The notes: generated from the letters alone by a model not told the origin. 64,000 bases of DNA from JAFTYO01 sp045613125 (GCA_045613125.1 JAZLAM010000022.1:62001-126000), one strand, 5' to 3'; positions 7,962 to 16,987 are shown, numbered from the stretch's first letter. A program made the numbers and translations.

Positions 7962-8618
7962 ATGCTCACCGAAAAACAATATAAACTATTGATGTTTATC
8001 AACAAAACAACTAAAGAAACTGGTTGTTCTCCATCTTTTGATGAGATGAAAGATGCAATCGGCCTTAAATCTAAGTCAGGAATCCATTCGCTGATAAATG
8101 CCTTGGAAGAACGTGAGTTTATTAAAAAACTTCCTCACAAAGCTCGTGCTTTAGAAGTTGTTCGTATGCCAAAGTTTAAACCCAGAGCCATAATAGAAGA
8201 AGAAAAAAAACGTGAAACTGCTTTGCAAAATTCGGCAGCACAAATCCCGTTTTACGGCAAAATTGCCGCCGGTATCCCAATTGAAGCCATCGCTGATGAA
8301 ACAAGAACTTTAAGTGTTCCGTTTGAGATGGTTGCAAGAGGTCAATTCTACGCTCTTTCCGTTGAAGGAGACTCTATGATAGAAGCTGGCATTTTTGATG
8401 GGGATACTGCCATAATCAAGAAAGTAGACACTGCTCATAATGGGCAAATTGTGGTCGCTTTGGTCGACAATCAGGAAGCCACATTGAAAATTTTACAAAA
8501 AAAAGAAAACGAGGTTTGGCTTGTTCCGTGTAACAAAGAATATCAAACCAAAAAGCTCGATGCAAAACGTGTTAAAATTCAAGGGATTTTAAGCTCCATT
8601 ATACGTAATTATAACTAA
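7962..8618 (+). CDS. lexA: LexA repressor
   Basis: This 218-residue SOS repressor has an N-terminal winged helix (KQYKLLMFINKTTKETGCSPSFDEM, then SKSGIHSLINALEEREFI) and a C-terminal S24 peptidase-type domain. The self-cleavage bond is Ala103-Gly104 (GKIAAGIP), the nucleophile Ser138 (VEGDSM) and the general base Lys176 (EATLKIL). All elements for RecA-stimulated autocleavage are intact. It sits behind its own SOS box and converges on the ankyrin metallopeptidase-like gene. It is the only SOS gene I can identify here. Confidence 0.96.
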   Translation: MLTEKQYKLLMFINKTTKETGCSPSFDEMKDAIGLKSKSGIHSLINALEEREFIKKLPHKARALEVVRMPKFKPRAIIEEEKKRETALQNSAAQIPFYGKIAAGIPIEAIADETRTLSVPFEMVARGQFYALSVEGDSMIEAGIFDGDTAIIKKVDTAHNGQIVVALVDNQEATLKILQKKENEVWLVPCNKEYQTKKLDAKRVKIQGILSSIIRNYN

Positions 8619-8633
8619 AAGTTTTTTATCATC

Positions 8634-10694
8634 TTAGCGTGTAGCACTGATACTATCTAAAATTTTTTGGGCTTCTGGTGAAATAATCACTTGGATTTGG
8701 TTCTTTTTATCTTGATTATCACTTGCAACTGTCGCAGAATTATTGAGTTTTGCCTTTACCCTTGCTAGATTTTGTGCGTTTGGATTTGAAACTATGCTAA
8801 GTAATGCTTGCTTATCTTTATCTTCTAACTTGCTAAGAGCAACTTTTATATCGGCACCTGCCGAAATAAGCTCTCTTATAATTTCTTTCTTCATTTCTTC
8901 TTGATTGCTCGGTGTTCGTATCAGATGTACTAAAGCATTGTTACCATTTATATCCGTTGCGTTTACATCAGCCCCATTTCTTATCATCAGAGCTATCATA
9001 TCTTTTTTATCTTCCATTTTAATTTCCGATGAAGATGCAAAGTTTAACAAGGCGTTTTTTCCATCATTGTCTACTTGGTTTAAATCTGCCCCCATTGAGA
9101 ATAAAGTATATGCAACTTCAAAATTTTTAGCTGTCATCAAAACAGTTTTACCTTCTTTATCCCTAGCATTCAGATTGAAGCCCATGCTTTCCCAAATTTT
9201 TATCTCATACAAATTTTTAGAATCCGAATCTTCCAAATACATAAAAGGAGTAACTATCGGTTGCTTATTATCGTAATATTCCAATTTTTCAGGATTATAA
9301 CGCAAAGTGTCCATTGCATTTCTTTGTTGATAAAAAGGTAAGTCTGAATATGACATTATTTTCTTAAAATATTCATTATCCTTATTTTCATATAAAATTT
9401 TATCCGTTTTATCGAAAAAATCTTTCATCATATTCATATTTGTTTCATTTCTTTCGACATCAGCCATTTCTAAAATACATGCACAATCTCGCTCTGTGTC
9501 ATAAGGTGAACTATATACTTTATATCTTTTTGCCACGACCACTCTTAGACAATCATTAACCCAATTTCCCATATTCAATTTTTGATCAATCATAGAAATA
9601 CCGGCATGGATTTTTTCAATGCTTCGCAAAGCGACTTCCGCCTTAGGAGCATTCGGATACACATAACTCTCAAAAATTGATTTTTGATTCTCAATATTTT
9701 GCTCAATCAGTTCACGATGCTTATCTTTAGAAACAGAAAAATATTCCTGACGTTTATGTTTGTTAATTTTATTAATAACAGTGAATGGAATTTGAAGCAA
9801 GGAAGAGTCTATAACATCTGTTATATAATCGCTATTTTGCGGATTATTATTTTTATCAATCATAGATAACAAATCATCATTGTATTTAAATGCTTTAAAC
9901 TGAATAGGTTGATAAGCCTTTTCTTTAGTTATTTTCTTTGCCAACTCACTAAGCTCTTTATACTTTATAACACCATCATCATCAAAAAACTCTTGTGCTT
10001 TACCTTGTTTTCTCATTTTCCAAATAGTATTAATAGTTTCTTTCATGATTGGATAAGTAGCATAATATTTAGGGTTTTGGCGATAGTCTGTTCTTTTTTC
10101 TTTACTTCCGAGTTTGGTATTCCTTGTGCCGTAGTTTAATCCTTTGGTAGCAATTTCTACAAACTCTGCTGTATCTTTTGCTCTTAACAACATAGCTGAA
10201 TATGCAAAAGCTTCTGCATGCATCTCATTTATATACAAACGATAATCTTTAGCTTCTTCAGGTTCTTTATCCATATCAACACCACTTTTTTGATACATAT
10301 CTGCAATCGTTGTATCATCAAAAACCTCGTAAATATGTTGTAATGAATGGGCATACTCATGATAAATATGTTCCGGTCGACTATCGTCATAAGTAAACAA
10401 CACCAGACCATAATCAACATTTCCTCCTCCACCGGGGTTTCTGCCACTACCAACATTTACAACAAAATCACCATCAGATTGATATTTTAAAACTCCCTTT
10501 TCTTCTAATTCCGTAATTGTTTTCTCTTCAGACCAACCACGAACTTTGCTTACAGTTGAAATCACTTTCATATAATCATAATGAGTATTTGTTTGAACCT
10601 TTTCATTGTGAATGTCAGAATAAAAAATGGCAGCTGTACCGGTAAATTCGGCCAAAGCATCAAAATCCTTTTGCATTTCAGCACTAATACTCAT
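8634..10694 (-). CDS. Putative zinc metallopeptidase with C-terminal ankyrin repeats
   Basis: This 686-residue protein has a zinc-peptidase signature, IYHEYAHSLQH (HExxH at 112-116), and a downstream NEMHAEAFAY (156-165) that could give the third Glu ligand of a gluzincin. A Gly-rich segment (GSGRNPGGGG) precedes the motif. Residues from about 505 to 640 form ankyrin repeats (DKEGKTVLMTAK, DNDGKNALLNFA, DINGNNALVHLI, each with a GAD turn). The same peptidase core occurs in the protein at 14281-15519. There is no signal peptide. The ankyrin fusion suggests a host-directed effector or intracellular protein-interaction role; this is inference. The last residues are SATR. Confidence 0.7.
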   Translation of the reverse strand: MSISAEMQKDFDALAEFTGTAAIFYSDIHNEKVQTNTHYDYMKVISTVSKVRGWSEEKTITELEEKGVLKYQSDGDFVVNVGSGRNPGGGGNVDYGLVLFTYDDSRPEHIYHEYAHSLQHIYEVFDDTTIADMYQKSGVDMDKEPEEAKDYRLYINEMHAEAFAYSAMLLRAKDTAEFVEIATKGLNYGTRNTKLGSKEKRTDYRQNPKYYATYPIMKETINTIWKMRKQGKAQEFFDDDGVIKYKELSELAKKITKEKAYQPIQFKAFKYNDDLLSMIDKNNNPQNSDYITDVIDSSLLQIPFTVINKINKHKRQEYFSVSKDKHRELIEQNIENQKSIFESYVYPNAPKAEVALRSIEKIHAGISMIDQKLNMGNWVNDCLRVVVAKRYKVYSSPYDTERDCACILEMADVERNETNMNMMKDFFDKTDKILYENKDNEYFKKIMSYSDLPFYQQRNAMDTLRYNPEKLEYYDNKQPIVTPFMYLEDSDSKNLYEIKIWESMGFNLNARDKEGKTVLMTAKNFEVAYTLFSMGADLNQVDNDGKNALLNFASSSEIKMEDKKDMIALMIRNGADVNATDINGNNALVHLIRTPSNQEEMKKEIIRELISAGADIKVALSKLEDKDKQALLSIVSNPNAQNLARVKAKLNNSATVASDNQDKKNQIQVIISPEAQKILDSISATR

Positions 10695-10799
10695 AAAATA
10701 CGTCCTCTTAAATCAAACTTACCTGCATATTAACATACAAAAAGTCAACTTTCAATACATTTTAGACGAAAAAATAAATTTTCTACCATAAAAGCGCTT

Positions 10800-12722
10800 T
10801 TATTCTTGATTTGTTTCATTTTGGCTTTGCAATTGAGCCGATATTTTTGACCAAATTTTAGCACCATTTGCCTGTAACACATCAAAAAAGTTTCGTAACC
10901 TGTCGTTTTGCCCGCATACAATGTCTTTAACAGTGGGCAAACTCTGCCCCTCAATTGAATTTTTAATACTGTTTATAATGGTATTACTTGCAAAAATCAA
11001 AATAGCCTGACCATTTTTATTTAGATCTTTTTGCTCAGTATTATAATCTAGTAACTTATGATTATCCGGACCATTGCCCATATCAGAAGCCAAAAACATT
11101 TCGCCTTGTTTCCCCGGTAAATAACTCAACATAAGGCTGCCTTTTTCTGCCATCAGATTCATCTCAAAACTAAATTCTCCGGAATTCCAAATTTCCAAAT
11201 CTTGTACAGAAAGAAACGATATCATTGTGGCTTTAGACCTACCGAGCGGCGTGTATGGAGAATGAGCGATGCACATCAATTCATGTAAAATCATCAAACG
11301 TTCTTCAGGTAAATACCAAAACTGAGTCATCTTTTCTTCAATTTTTTCTTCTAATTTAAGGAATGTATAAGCACCATGACAATGCGCCACAACCGTAAGT
11401 TTGCGCATATTACGGCATGCTTGATTACAAGAAAGTCTTTGACCATTTTCATCAACCAAGCGTTTTAAAAAGAACTTATCAAATAATTCATCTACATATT
11501 GTGCATGCAACTTATCTTCATTAAGCTCTTGAGCAATTCTTTTTGCTTCTCGAGGATTTTGCATTGCTTTAAGATAAGCAACATATTCATAAAAATTTTC
11601 TGCGCCACTCTGATTTTCACCAAAATCAAAAACTGCAGAATAAAGCGCAACACCTTCTTTTATATTATTTTTATATAAAAGTTTTTCAATTGAAACTAAA
11701 TGCGCATTAGCACTTTTTTCATCAATATTTCCATTTCCGCCCAAAAACAACACTGCAGGCTCATCAATATCTACCCTTTCAACGTTTTTAACACCATGAA
11801 TATTTGTTTGAGTTCGTTCAACACGTTGGCACATGCTTGACCTAGATGTTGTTTCATCAAGTTTTTCCAATTCTGCATATGCTGCTCGCTTAGATCCTGC
11901 GCTGTTTTCTGGATGTAATAAACCGCGCATAATTATTGCATCTGCTCTTTCTTTATATTGTTCAATTCTTCTGGCTTCCCCTAATGCCTCGTAAGCACAT
12001 CGCAAACTAAAAGAATCTTGTTTAGGATGAGATATACTTGTATTTATGATATACAAACATTGTGAAACTTTTGAAAAATCTGCGACAATAACACTTTTTA
12101 AAACCTTATATATTGTGCTAAAATCAGAAGTTTTTTCAACCTTAAACGAAGCAATTTTTTCCCATATTTCTGATCGCAACACAGGTTTATTTTTAAACAA
12201 AATACCAAATATTGCAAAACAAATTTTTTGTAAAACATCTTCAAATAATTTTATCTGCGCAAAAGCATTTACCACTTCATCATCTGCTAAATATAACATA
12301 GTAATTGCCATATTATTAGCCATGGAAACAAAAAAATCATGCTCAATATCACTATATGGAGTTTGAGAAATAATTTTTGCAAATTGATTAAATAATATTT
12401 CGGCACACACGGCATTTTGCATACAAATGATATCAGCACCTCTTTCTATTAAGGCACCTTTGTTTAGGGCATAAACTTCATTTACAACTTCAACTATTCT
12501 TGGCTTTGAAAAATTTTTTATTAGAATGCAAAAAGTTTCTATAACAACAAGCCATAAATTTGTTGTAAGAGTCTTGCTATCAAGTAAACCATAAAATTCA
12601 GGCAACAATAGTTCTGCCATTTCGGGAGCGTCTTTTATTTGATTTTTCACATTTTCAAACATCTTCTGATGTTCTAAAAAATTTAATTCAGAATTTTTTT
12701 CGATTTGTTCAGTTGCAACCAT
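10800..12722 (-). CDS. Large hypothetical protein with AHCHG motif (possible alpha/beta-hydrolase)
   Basis: I do not recognise a family for this 640-residue protein. The N-terminal half is helical and resembles a repeat scaffold. In the second half AVLFLGGNG near residue 328 and LTVVAHCHGAYTFLKLEE near 440 resemble the first strand and nucleophile elbow of alpha/beta-hydrolases, with Cys in place of Ser between His residues. There is no signal peptide. It lies 105 bases upstream of the ankyrin metallopeptidase-like gene on the same strand and has an AAGGA ribosome binding site, so the pair may be cotranscribed. A hydrolase role is speculative. Confidence 0.5.
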   Translation of the reverse strand: MVATEQIEKNSELNFLEHQKMFENVKNQIKDAPEMAELLLPEFYGLLDSKTLTTNLWLVVIETFCILIKNFSKPRIVEVVNEVYALNKGALIERGADIICMQNAVCAEILFNQFAKIISQTPYSDIEHDFFVSMANNMAITMLYLADDEVVNAFAQIKLFEDVLQKICFAIFGILFKNKPVLRSEIWEKIASFKVEKTSDFSTIYKVLKSVIVADFSKVSQCLYIINTSISHPKQDSFSLRCAYEALGEARRIEQYKERADAIIMRGLLHPENSAGSKRAAYAELEKLDETTSRSSMCQRVERTQTNIHGVKNVERVDIDEPAVLFLGGNGNIDEKSANAHLVSIEKLLYKNNIKEGVALYSAVFDFGENQSGAENFYEYVAYLKAMQNPREAKRIAQELNEDKLHAQYVDELFDKFFLKRLVDENGQRLSCNQACRNMRKLTVVAHCHGAYTFLKLEEKIEEKMTQFWYLPEERLMILHELMCIAHSPYTPLGRSKATMISFLSVQDLEIWNSGEFSFEMNLMAEKGSLMLSYLPGKQGEMFLASDMGNGPDNHKLLDYNTEQKDLNKNGQAILIFASNTIINSIKNSIEGQSLPTVKDIVCGQNDRLRNFFDVLQANGAKIWSKISAQLQSQNETNQE

Positions 12723-12810
12723 AATTCAATCCTTATAATCATAATTATTTTCTTTTAGCATAACACATGTTTAAAAGCAAACAAATATTGATTCATAAAT
12801 CCTTTACCTA

Positions 12811-12839
12811 TTGACAAAAAACATATTTTACGATACCAT
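12811..12839 (+). promoter_or_regulatory. Sigma70-type promoter of the 12873 gene
   Basis: TTGACA at 12811-12816 and TACCAT at 12834-12839 are separated by 17 bases, 33 bases upstream of the start codon. Confidence 0.6.
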
Positions 12840-12872
12840 GCAATAGATAGTAGTGTATAAAAGGAAAATAAC

Positions 12873-14219
12873 ATGGGTGTTTTGGAAAAAGCAGTTTTAG
12901 GTGGGATGACTGTTGCAACGTTAGCAACCGGACAAGTTAATGCTGCTGAAACACAGAATAATTCTTCTGAGGTAAATGATGCCGCAAAAAAAGAAATCGT
13001 TGTTACACCTCAAGATACCGCAAACATTAACTCAGCATCAACTCTTGATTTGAGTGACTTATTTTATTCTGTCGATGCGACTCAAAATACAAAAGCTCCT
13101 GGCACTCTTGAAAATTTACAAAAAGATTTATCATCTCCTACCAATTTAACTCAAGAACAGATATGGAATCTATCTTCATGGACTAATTATATTCTAGATA
13201 ATCCGCAAGATGCCTTAGCAAAAGATGCTTTTAAGGAAATTAAACAAGCAGCACTTGAAACAACAAATAAATGGGTAAAGATGGATATATATTATGAGCA
13301 AGCTAACATAGCTGGTTCATATGATCAAATAAAAGAATCTCAAAACCATTTAAATTATGTTATGGATAAGTTAGTATCTAATAAAGACGTAAGAGATAAT
13401 ATTGATGAAGCAAATGTTAGATATGGTTCTAATATTGCAACTAATTTTGCTACCCTTCGTTTGTATGAACAGTGTCAAACCTTAGATTTTGTTGAGAAAC
13501 ATCCGCAAATGCTTAATGATTTGGTAAGACAACTTAACTGTGGAAATAAACAAGAAGAAACTGCGGCTAAAAACACCATTGTATCTTTTTATGAAAAAAA
13601 TGGTTTAAATTTGGTAGATTGCCACAAAGGAGTTGCTCGAAATAGTGTATTCATAGAATATAATCTTAGCAACAATGAGAAAGAACAAGTTTATATGTAT
13701 TGTCTACATAGAGCCATGGATAAACAATTTGCACAACTAAATAATATTGCATATAATATTGATTTTGCTTGTATTAATGATAAGACTTACATGATACCGG
13801 GAGACGTTGCTCTGACACTCGAACACTATGCAGCATATAGTGTAGCTAAATCTCGTGGTAAAAAATTAACAAAAGATCAAGAAAAATTTTTAGACAGCGC
13901 TCCATCAGACATACGTAATGCTCATGATGCTTACTTTAGAAGATGCAATAAGCAATTTATTGAATTAATGAACAGACCTGAAGGTGAATATGTAGTATTT
14001 ACAAATACGAATGGTGCGATAGATTATGCTGCAACTACATATGTCAATTTGCAGAGGTTAGGGAAGAAAAGAACATCCGAAGATGATATGACTATGGCAG
14101 GAATAATAGCAGAAAGGTCTGATTTAAAAATAGCAGAAAATTACTATAAGGAATATCTTGCTCGACACACCCATCAGTCAACTGCTACACTTTTAGCTCA
14201 AAATGTAGCAACCAGATAA
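12873..14219 (+). CDS. Putative secreted protein, unknown function
   Basis: This 448-residue protein begins with a Gly/Ala-rich hydrophobic N-terminus ending VNAAE, a likely signal peptide cleaved near residue 25. The mature part is predicted mainly helical, with TPR-like stretches (KWVKMDIYYEQANIAGSYDQIKESQNHLNYVMDKL) and a few Cys (YEQCQTL, QLNCGNK, DCHKG, FACIND). No catalytic motif is seen. It ends in NVATR, and the ankyrin metallopeptidase-like protein also ends in ATR. It has an AAGGAAAAT ribosome binding site and its own promoter, and is divergent from the AHCHG protein. Confidence 0.6.
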   Translation: MGVLEKAVLGGMTVATLATGQVNAAETQNNSSEVNDAAKKEIVVTPQDTANINSASTLDLSDLFYSVDATQNTKAPGTLENLQKDLSSPTNLTQEQIWNLSSWTNYILDNPQDALAKDAFKEIKQAALETTNKWVKMDIYYEQANIAGSYDQIKESQNHLNYVMDKLVSNKDVRDNIDEANVRYGSNIATNFATLRLYEQCQTLDFVEKHPQMLNDLVRQLNCGNKQEETAAKNTIVSFYEKNGLNLVDCHKGVARNSVFIEYNLSNNEKEQVYMYCLHRAMDKQFAQLNNIAYNIDFACINDKTYMIPGDVALTLEHYAAYSVAKSRGKKLTKDQEKFLDSAPSDIRNAHDAYFRRCNKQFIELMNRPEGEYVVFTNTNGAIDYAATTYVNLQRLGKKRTSEDDMTMAGIIAERSDLKIAENYYKEYLARHTHQSTATLLAQNVATR

Positions 14220-14245
14220 TAGATTGTTTCACGATAAAACTTTTT

Positions 14246-14284
14246 AAAGCCAAAGAAATTTTCAATCCTTTGGCTTTTTTTTAA
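14246..14284. terminator. Bidirectional terminator between convergent accessory genes
   Basis: Stem AAAGCCAAAG / CTTTGGCTTT (10 bp, loop 12) with flanking T-runs on both strands lies between stop codons at 14219 and 14281. Confidence 0.9.
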
Positions 14285-15519
14285 TATTGTTTTGATGTTT
14301 GAAAACTCTGTATAATTTCTCTTTCTTTTTTCAACTTTATATTCCAAACTTCATCTCTGGTATCTGGATGGCTAATTTTTAAAAAAAGTTTCTTATAATA
14401 TAAATTTTTACGCCACTGCTGATGTATCTGAGCCATTTCATCACATATTTTCATAATTTCTTGTCGTTTTTTATCATCTTGTATTTTGTAAAAACAGTAG
14501 GTTTTCCCTGAAACCATATTGTCTAAATCAGCATAAATTTCAAAATCTTGATTTAAACGCGTGTTTAATACATCAATTGCACATACTGCATTAAGTACTT
14601 TTGCTTTTTCATCAATTTCCGGCAATTTTTTTATCTTTTTATCTGTTTTTGCGCGCCTAATTTCACATATTTGTTCATAATCTGACCTGCATTTATGTAA
14701 TTTTTTTTGTTCTTTGATAAGATAATTTTCTCCTAACATTTGACTTGCTTTTGTCTTTTGTTTTAACGCCTCATAAGAAGCAACTGTTCCATCATTAAGA
14801 ATCTGATAAAATTCTTGAAAATTATAAGCATATCTTCTAACAAAATCAGCTGTAAAAAAAGCAATCTTTTCAAAATCTAACTTACCTTTTTTGGAAAACT
14901 GTCGTAAAGTATTTGCTCTCCCTTGTCGTCTAATTTCTTTCAACAGATTCAACACAATGGGCAATGAAATATAATATTTGCTGTTTGCTGTATTCTGATT
15001 AAAGGTCTTAATATTTTGAGCAATACAATATTGTCTTTGTTTTTTAAAACTTAAAATATCTTTAGCTCGAAGTAAAAGTACCATTGTGGCAAAAGTATTA
15101 GCATGAACCTCTTTTAAATATTTTCTATACTTCATATCTTGTATAGTATTTTTATTAAAAAAGCCATATTTTCTTTGATAAAGATGGGCACACTCATGAT
15201 ATATGGTCAGTTGATCATAATGACTATCATAACCACTAAAAACTAGTGGGGCTATATATTTTTCTTTCACATTGATTATATGCCCCCCACCAATAACGCC
15301 ATTATAATTAAATCTTAATCCTCCGCCATATTCCAAAGACACATCTTTTCCTACAAGCATATCCTTTTTTGTTAAGCCAGCTTCTTGAAAAACCTTACAA
15401 AATTTGGTTTCGTCCTCAGAAATATTTGATGTAAACACATCTGATACGCACAACCACTGGGAATTGGTCTGTTGGCATATATTATTCAAATCGTCTATTA
15501 AAGTTTGTTTTTCTATCAT
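14281..15519 (-). CDS. Putative zinc metallopeptidase, paralogue of the 8634-10694 core
   Basis: This protein of about 412 residues carries TIYHECAHLYQ (HExxH at about 108-112) and KEVHANTFATMVLLLRAKD downstream, closely matching IYHEYAHSLQ and NEMHAEAFAYSAMLLRAKD in the ankyrin protein. The following NSKYYISLPIVLNLLKEIRRQGRA also aligns with NPKYYATYPIMKETINTIWKMRKQGKA. It therefore shares that peptidase-like core without ankyrins. I start it at ATG 15519; an in-frame TTG at 15570 is possible but less likely. The C-terminus is Lys-rich and helical. No signal peptide is visible. It ends at the shared terminator and is downstream of the recombinase gene. Confidence 0.6.
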   Translation of the reverse strand: MIEKQTLIDDLNNICQQTNSQWLCVSDVFTSNISEDETKFCKVFQEAGLTKKDMLVGKDVSLEYGGGLRFNYNGVIGGGHIINVKEKYIAPLVFSGYDSHYDQLTIYHECAHLYQRKYGFFNKNTIQDMKYRKYLKEVHANTFATMVLLLRAKDILSFKKQRQYCIAQNIKTFNQNTANSKYYISLPIVLNLLKEIRRQGRANTLRQFSKKGKLDFEKIAFFTADFVRRYAYNFQEFYQILNDGTVASYEALKQKTKASQMLGENYLIKEQKKLHKCRSDYEQICEIRRAKTDKKIKKLPEIDEKAKVLNAVCAIDVLNTRLNQDFEIYADLDNMVSGKTYCFYKIQDDKKRQEIMKICDEMAQIHQQWRKNLYYKKLFLKISHPDTRDEVWNIKLKKEREIIQSFQTSKQY

Positions 15520-15581
15520 GCTTGCAATTATATGTTTATTATACCTTAAAATCAAGCAGTATTTAGGCAAAACAAAAATGC

Positions 15582-16193
15582 TTATTTAATTTTAAATATA
15601 TTATGGATTCTAATAAATCTGAACACTGTTGACCTATTAACTTTAAACATCCTTGATATTTTAGATTTTGATAATCCATCTTGAAATAAGCGTTCCACAG
15701 TTTTTTTCTTTCTAGATAATTTAAGAGTTTTAGATTTAGCACCTACTGGTCTACCTAATTTTTTACCGCTAGCTTTAAGGTTTGCCAACGATGATTTTGT
15801 TCTGTCTGATATAAGTTTCCTTTCAATTTCTGCTGCCAAACCAAAAGCAAAAGCCAAAACTTTGCTTTGTATATCATTACCCAAGCGATAATTTTCTTTT
15901 ATAGTCCAGACTTGGCACTCTTTATTAAGACACGTTTCTAAAATATGCATCACTTCAAGCAGAGAACGCCCTAGACGAGATATTTCACATGAAATTAAAA
16001 TATCGCCACTTGTTAATTCATCTAATAATTTTCCCAATTTTCTCATGCGCAACGATTTTCGAGATGAAATTTTTTCTTCCACCCATTTATTAATTTTCAA
16101 CTTATTAAGTTTAGCAAAACGTTCCAACTCATATTTTTGATGCTCTAATGTTTGTTTTGAAGAACTTACACGAATATAACCAATTACAGACAT
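15582..16193 (-). CDS. Serine recombinase / DNA invertase
   Basis: This 203-residue resolvase/invertase has the catalytic block GYIRVSSSKQTLEHQ (Arg8, Ser10), the helix LISCEISRLGRSLLEVMHIL, the E-helix region AFGLAAEIERKLISDRTKSSL and a C-terminal helix-turn-helix (FQDGLSKSKISRMFKVNRSTVFRFI). Length and order match Pin/Hin-type small serine recombinases, which invert or resolve DNA between paired sites. I found no clear inverted crossover sites nearby. It lies upstream of the metallopeptidase-like gene on the same strand and at the border between the accessory block and the NAD-linked operon. Confidence 0.9.
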   Translation of the reverse strand: MSVIGYIRVSSSKQTLEHQKYELERFAKLNKLKINKWVEEKISSRKSLRMRKLGKLLDELTSGDILISCEISRLGRSLLEVMHILETCLNKECQVWTIKENYRLGNDIQSKVLAFAFGLAAEIERKLISDRTKSSLANLKASGKKLGRPVGAKSKTLKLSRKKKTVERLFQDGLSKSKISRMFKVNRSTVFRFIRIHNIFKIK

Positions 16194-16296
16194 TTTTTAT
16201 CCTTTCTAATTTTTTTAATTTAAACAGTGAAAATTGTTTATCAAATGCAAGTGTTAAAAATAGCGTTCAAAAAAGTAGAAAATTTTCAAAAATATG

Positions 16297-16335
16297 AAAT
16301 AAAATATTGACAATATTTTATTTATGAAATAACAT
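16297..16335 (+). promoter_or_regulatory. Promoter with embedded palindromic operator, NAD-linked operon
   Basis: TTGACA at 16307-16312 and TAACAT at 16330-16335 (17-base spacer) form the promoter. A perfect inverted repeat of 13-base arms (AAATAAAATATTG and its complement) around one A covers 16297-16323, spanning the -35. This is the layout of a repressor operator. The repressor is not identified. Confidence 0.7.
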
Positions 16336-16341
16336 ACAGAT

Positions 16342-16449
16342 GTTCGGGTGCTTGAGGGCAATAGGCACGAACAAACAGACTTGGCCAGTCATCGGTAGTA
16401 AAAAGAAGGGATAGTCCCTTTTTGATGAGTTGGCCTTTCGAAAGAGAGG
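16342..16449 (+). ncRNA. Structured 5' leader, candidate cis-regulatory RNA
   Basis: Three nested or successive helices can be drawn. The first is GTTC-gg-GTGC (16342-16351) with GCAC-GAAC (16365-16372). The second is GGCCA/TGGCC plus TCATC/GATGA (16383-16393 with 16424-16435). Inside the second lies AAGGGA-tag-TCCCTT (16406-16420), extendable by A-T and G-T pairs. CTTTCGAAAG follows, then AGAGAGG as ribosome binding site seven T before the ATG at 16457. The density of long helices in such AT-rich DNA suggests a riboswitch-like element. I cannot assign a known class. Confidence 0.55.
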
Positions 16450-16456
16450 TTTTTTT

Positions 16457-16987
16457 ATGTTTAAATATCAACATGGTTTTTGTATCATTCGCTGTCAGCC
16501 TTTTCATATCGGTCATGACAGATTGATTAAGAAAATGATGGAAGAATGTGCATATGGCACTGTTGTAATCGGTTCTGCTCAAGAAAGCGGAACTGAAAAA
16601 AATCCGTTACCTTATTTTGTTCGCAAAAAAATGATACAAAATGTTTGGCGAAACAATGAAGCTTATGCACGCTTAAGAATCGTCGGAATAAAAGACATAA
16701 ATAACATACCTTGGAATATACACGTATTAGAAACTATTAAAAAAGAGCAATCAGATAAACCTAAACCTGACATAATTTATGTTGGCGATGAAAGTGAATA
16801 TTTATTTTTCAAAAATGATGTTCCAAATGTTGGTATTTGTTCTCGAACCACACAAAACTTTCCGTTTTTATCAGGAAATATGGTTCGTGATATGATTGCT
16901 TTAAAAGATATAAGATATAAAGAATTTGTTCATCCGGAAAATATCGAGCTTATTGAAAAAAGCTTTTATGAGGATGAAAAAAACTAG
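16457..16987 (+). CDS. NMN adenylyltransferase-like nucleotidyltransferase
   Basis: This 176-residue protein is a HIGH-type nucleotidyltransferase: RCQPFHIGH at residues 12-20 matches the GRFQPFHxGH of archaeal-type NadM, and LSGNMVRDMI matches the SGTxVR motif that binds ATP phosphates. NadM joins NMN (or nicotinate mononucleotide) with ATP to give NAD or its deamido form. The Gly-to-Cys change in the first motif is a mild deviation. I choose ATG 16457, seven bases after AGAGAGG; an upstream TTG at 16430 falls inside the structured leader. First gene of the operon with a PnuC-type transporter, which supports NAD salvage. Confidence 0.8.
   Translation: MFKYQHGFCIIRCQPFHIGHDRLIKKMMEECAYGTVVIGSAQESGTEKNPLPYFVRKKMIQNVWRNNEAYARLRIVGIKDINNIPWNIHVLETIKKEQSDKPKPDIIYVGDESEYLFFKNDVPNVGICSRTTQNFPFLSGNMVRDMIALKDIRYKEFVHPENIELIEKSFYEDEKN

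Noticed and set aside
16340..16414. 24-codon frame (MFGCLRAIGTNKQ...) in the leader of the NAD-linked operon, as a leader peptide
   Set aside because: The predicted transcription start falls at or after its first base, there is no SD, no codon bias towards one amino acid, and it is overlapped by helices.
15520..16456. Invertible promoter flanking the serine recombinase
   Set aside because: No paired inverted crossover sites were seen; the only strong palindrome is the compact operator at 16297-16323.
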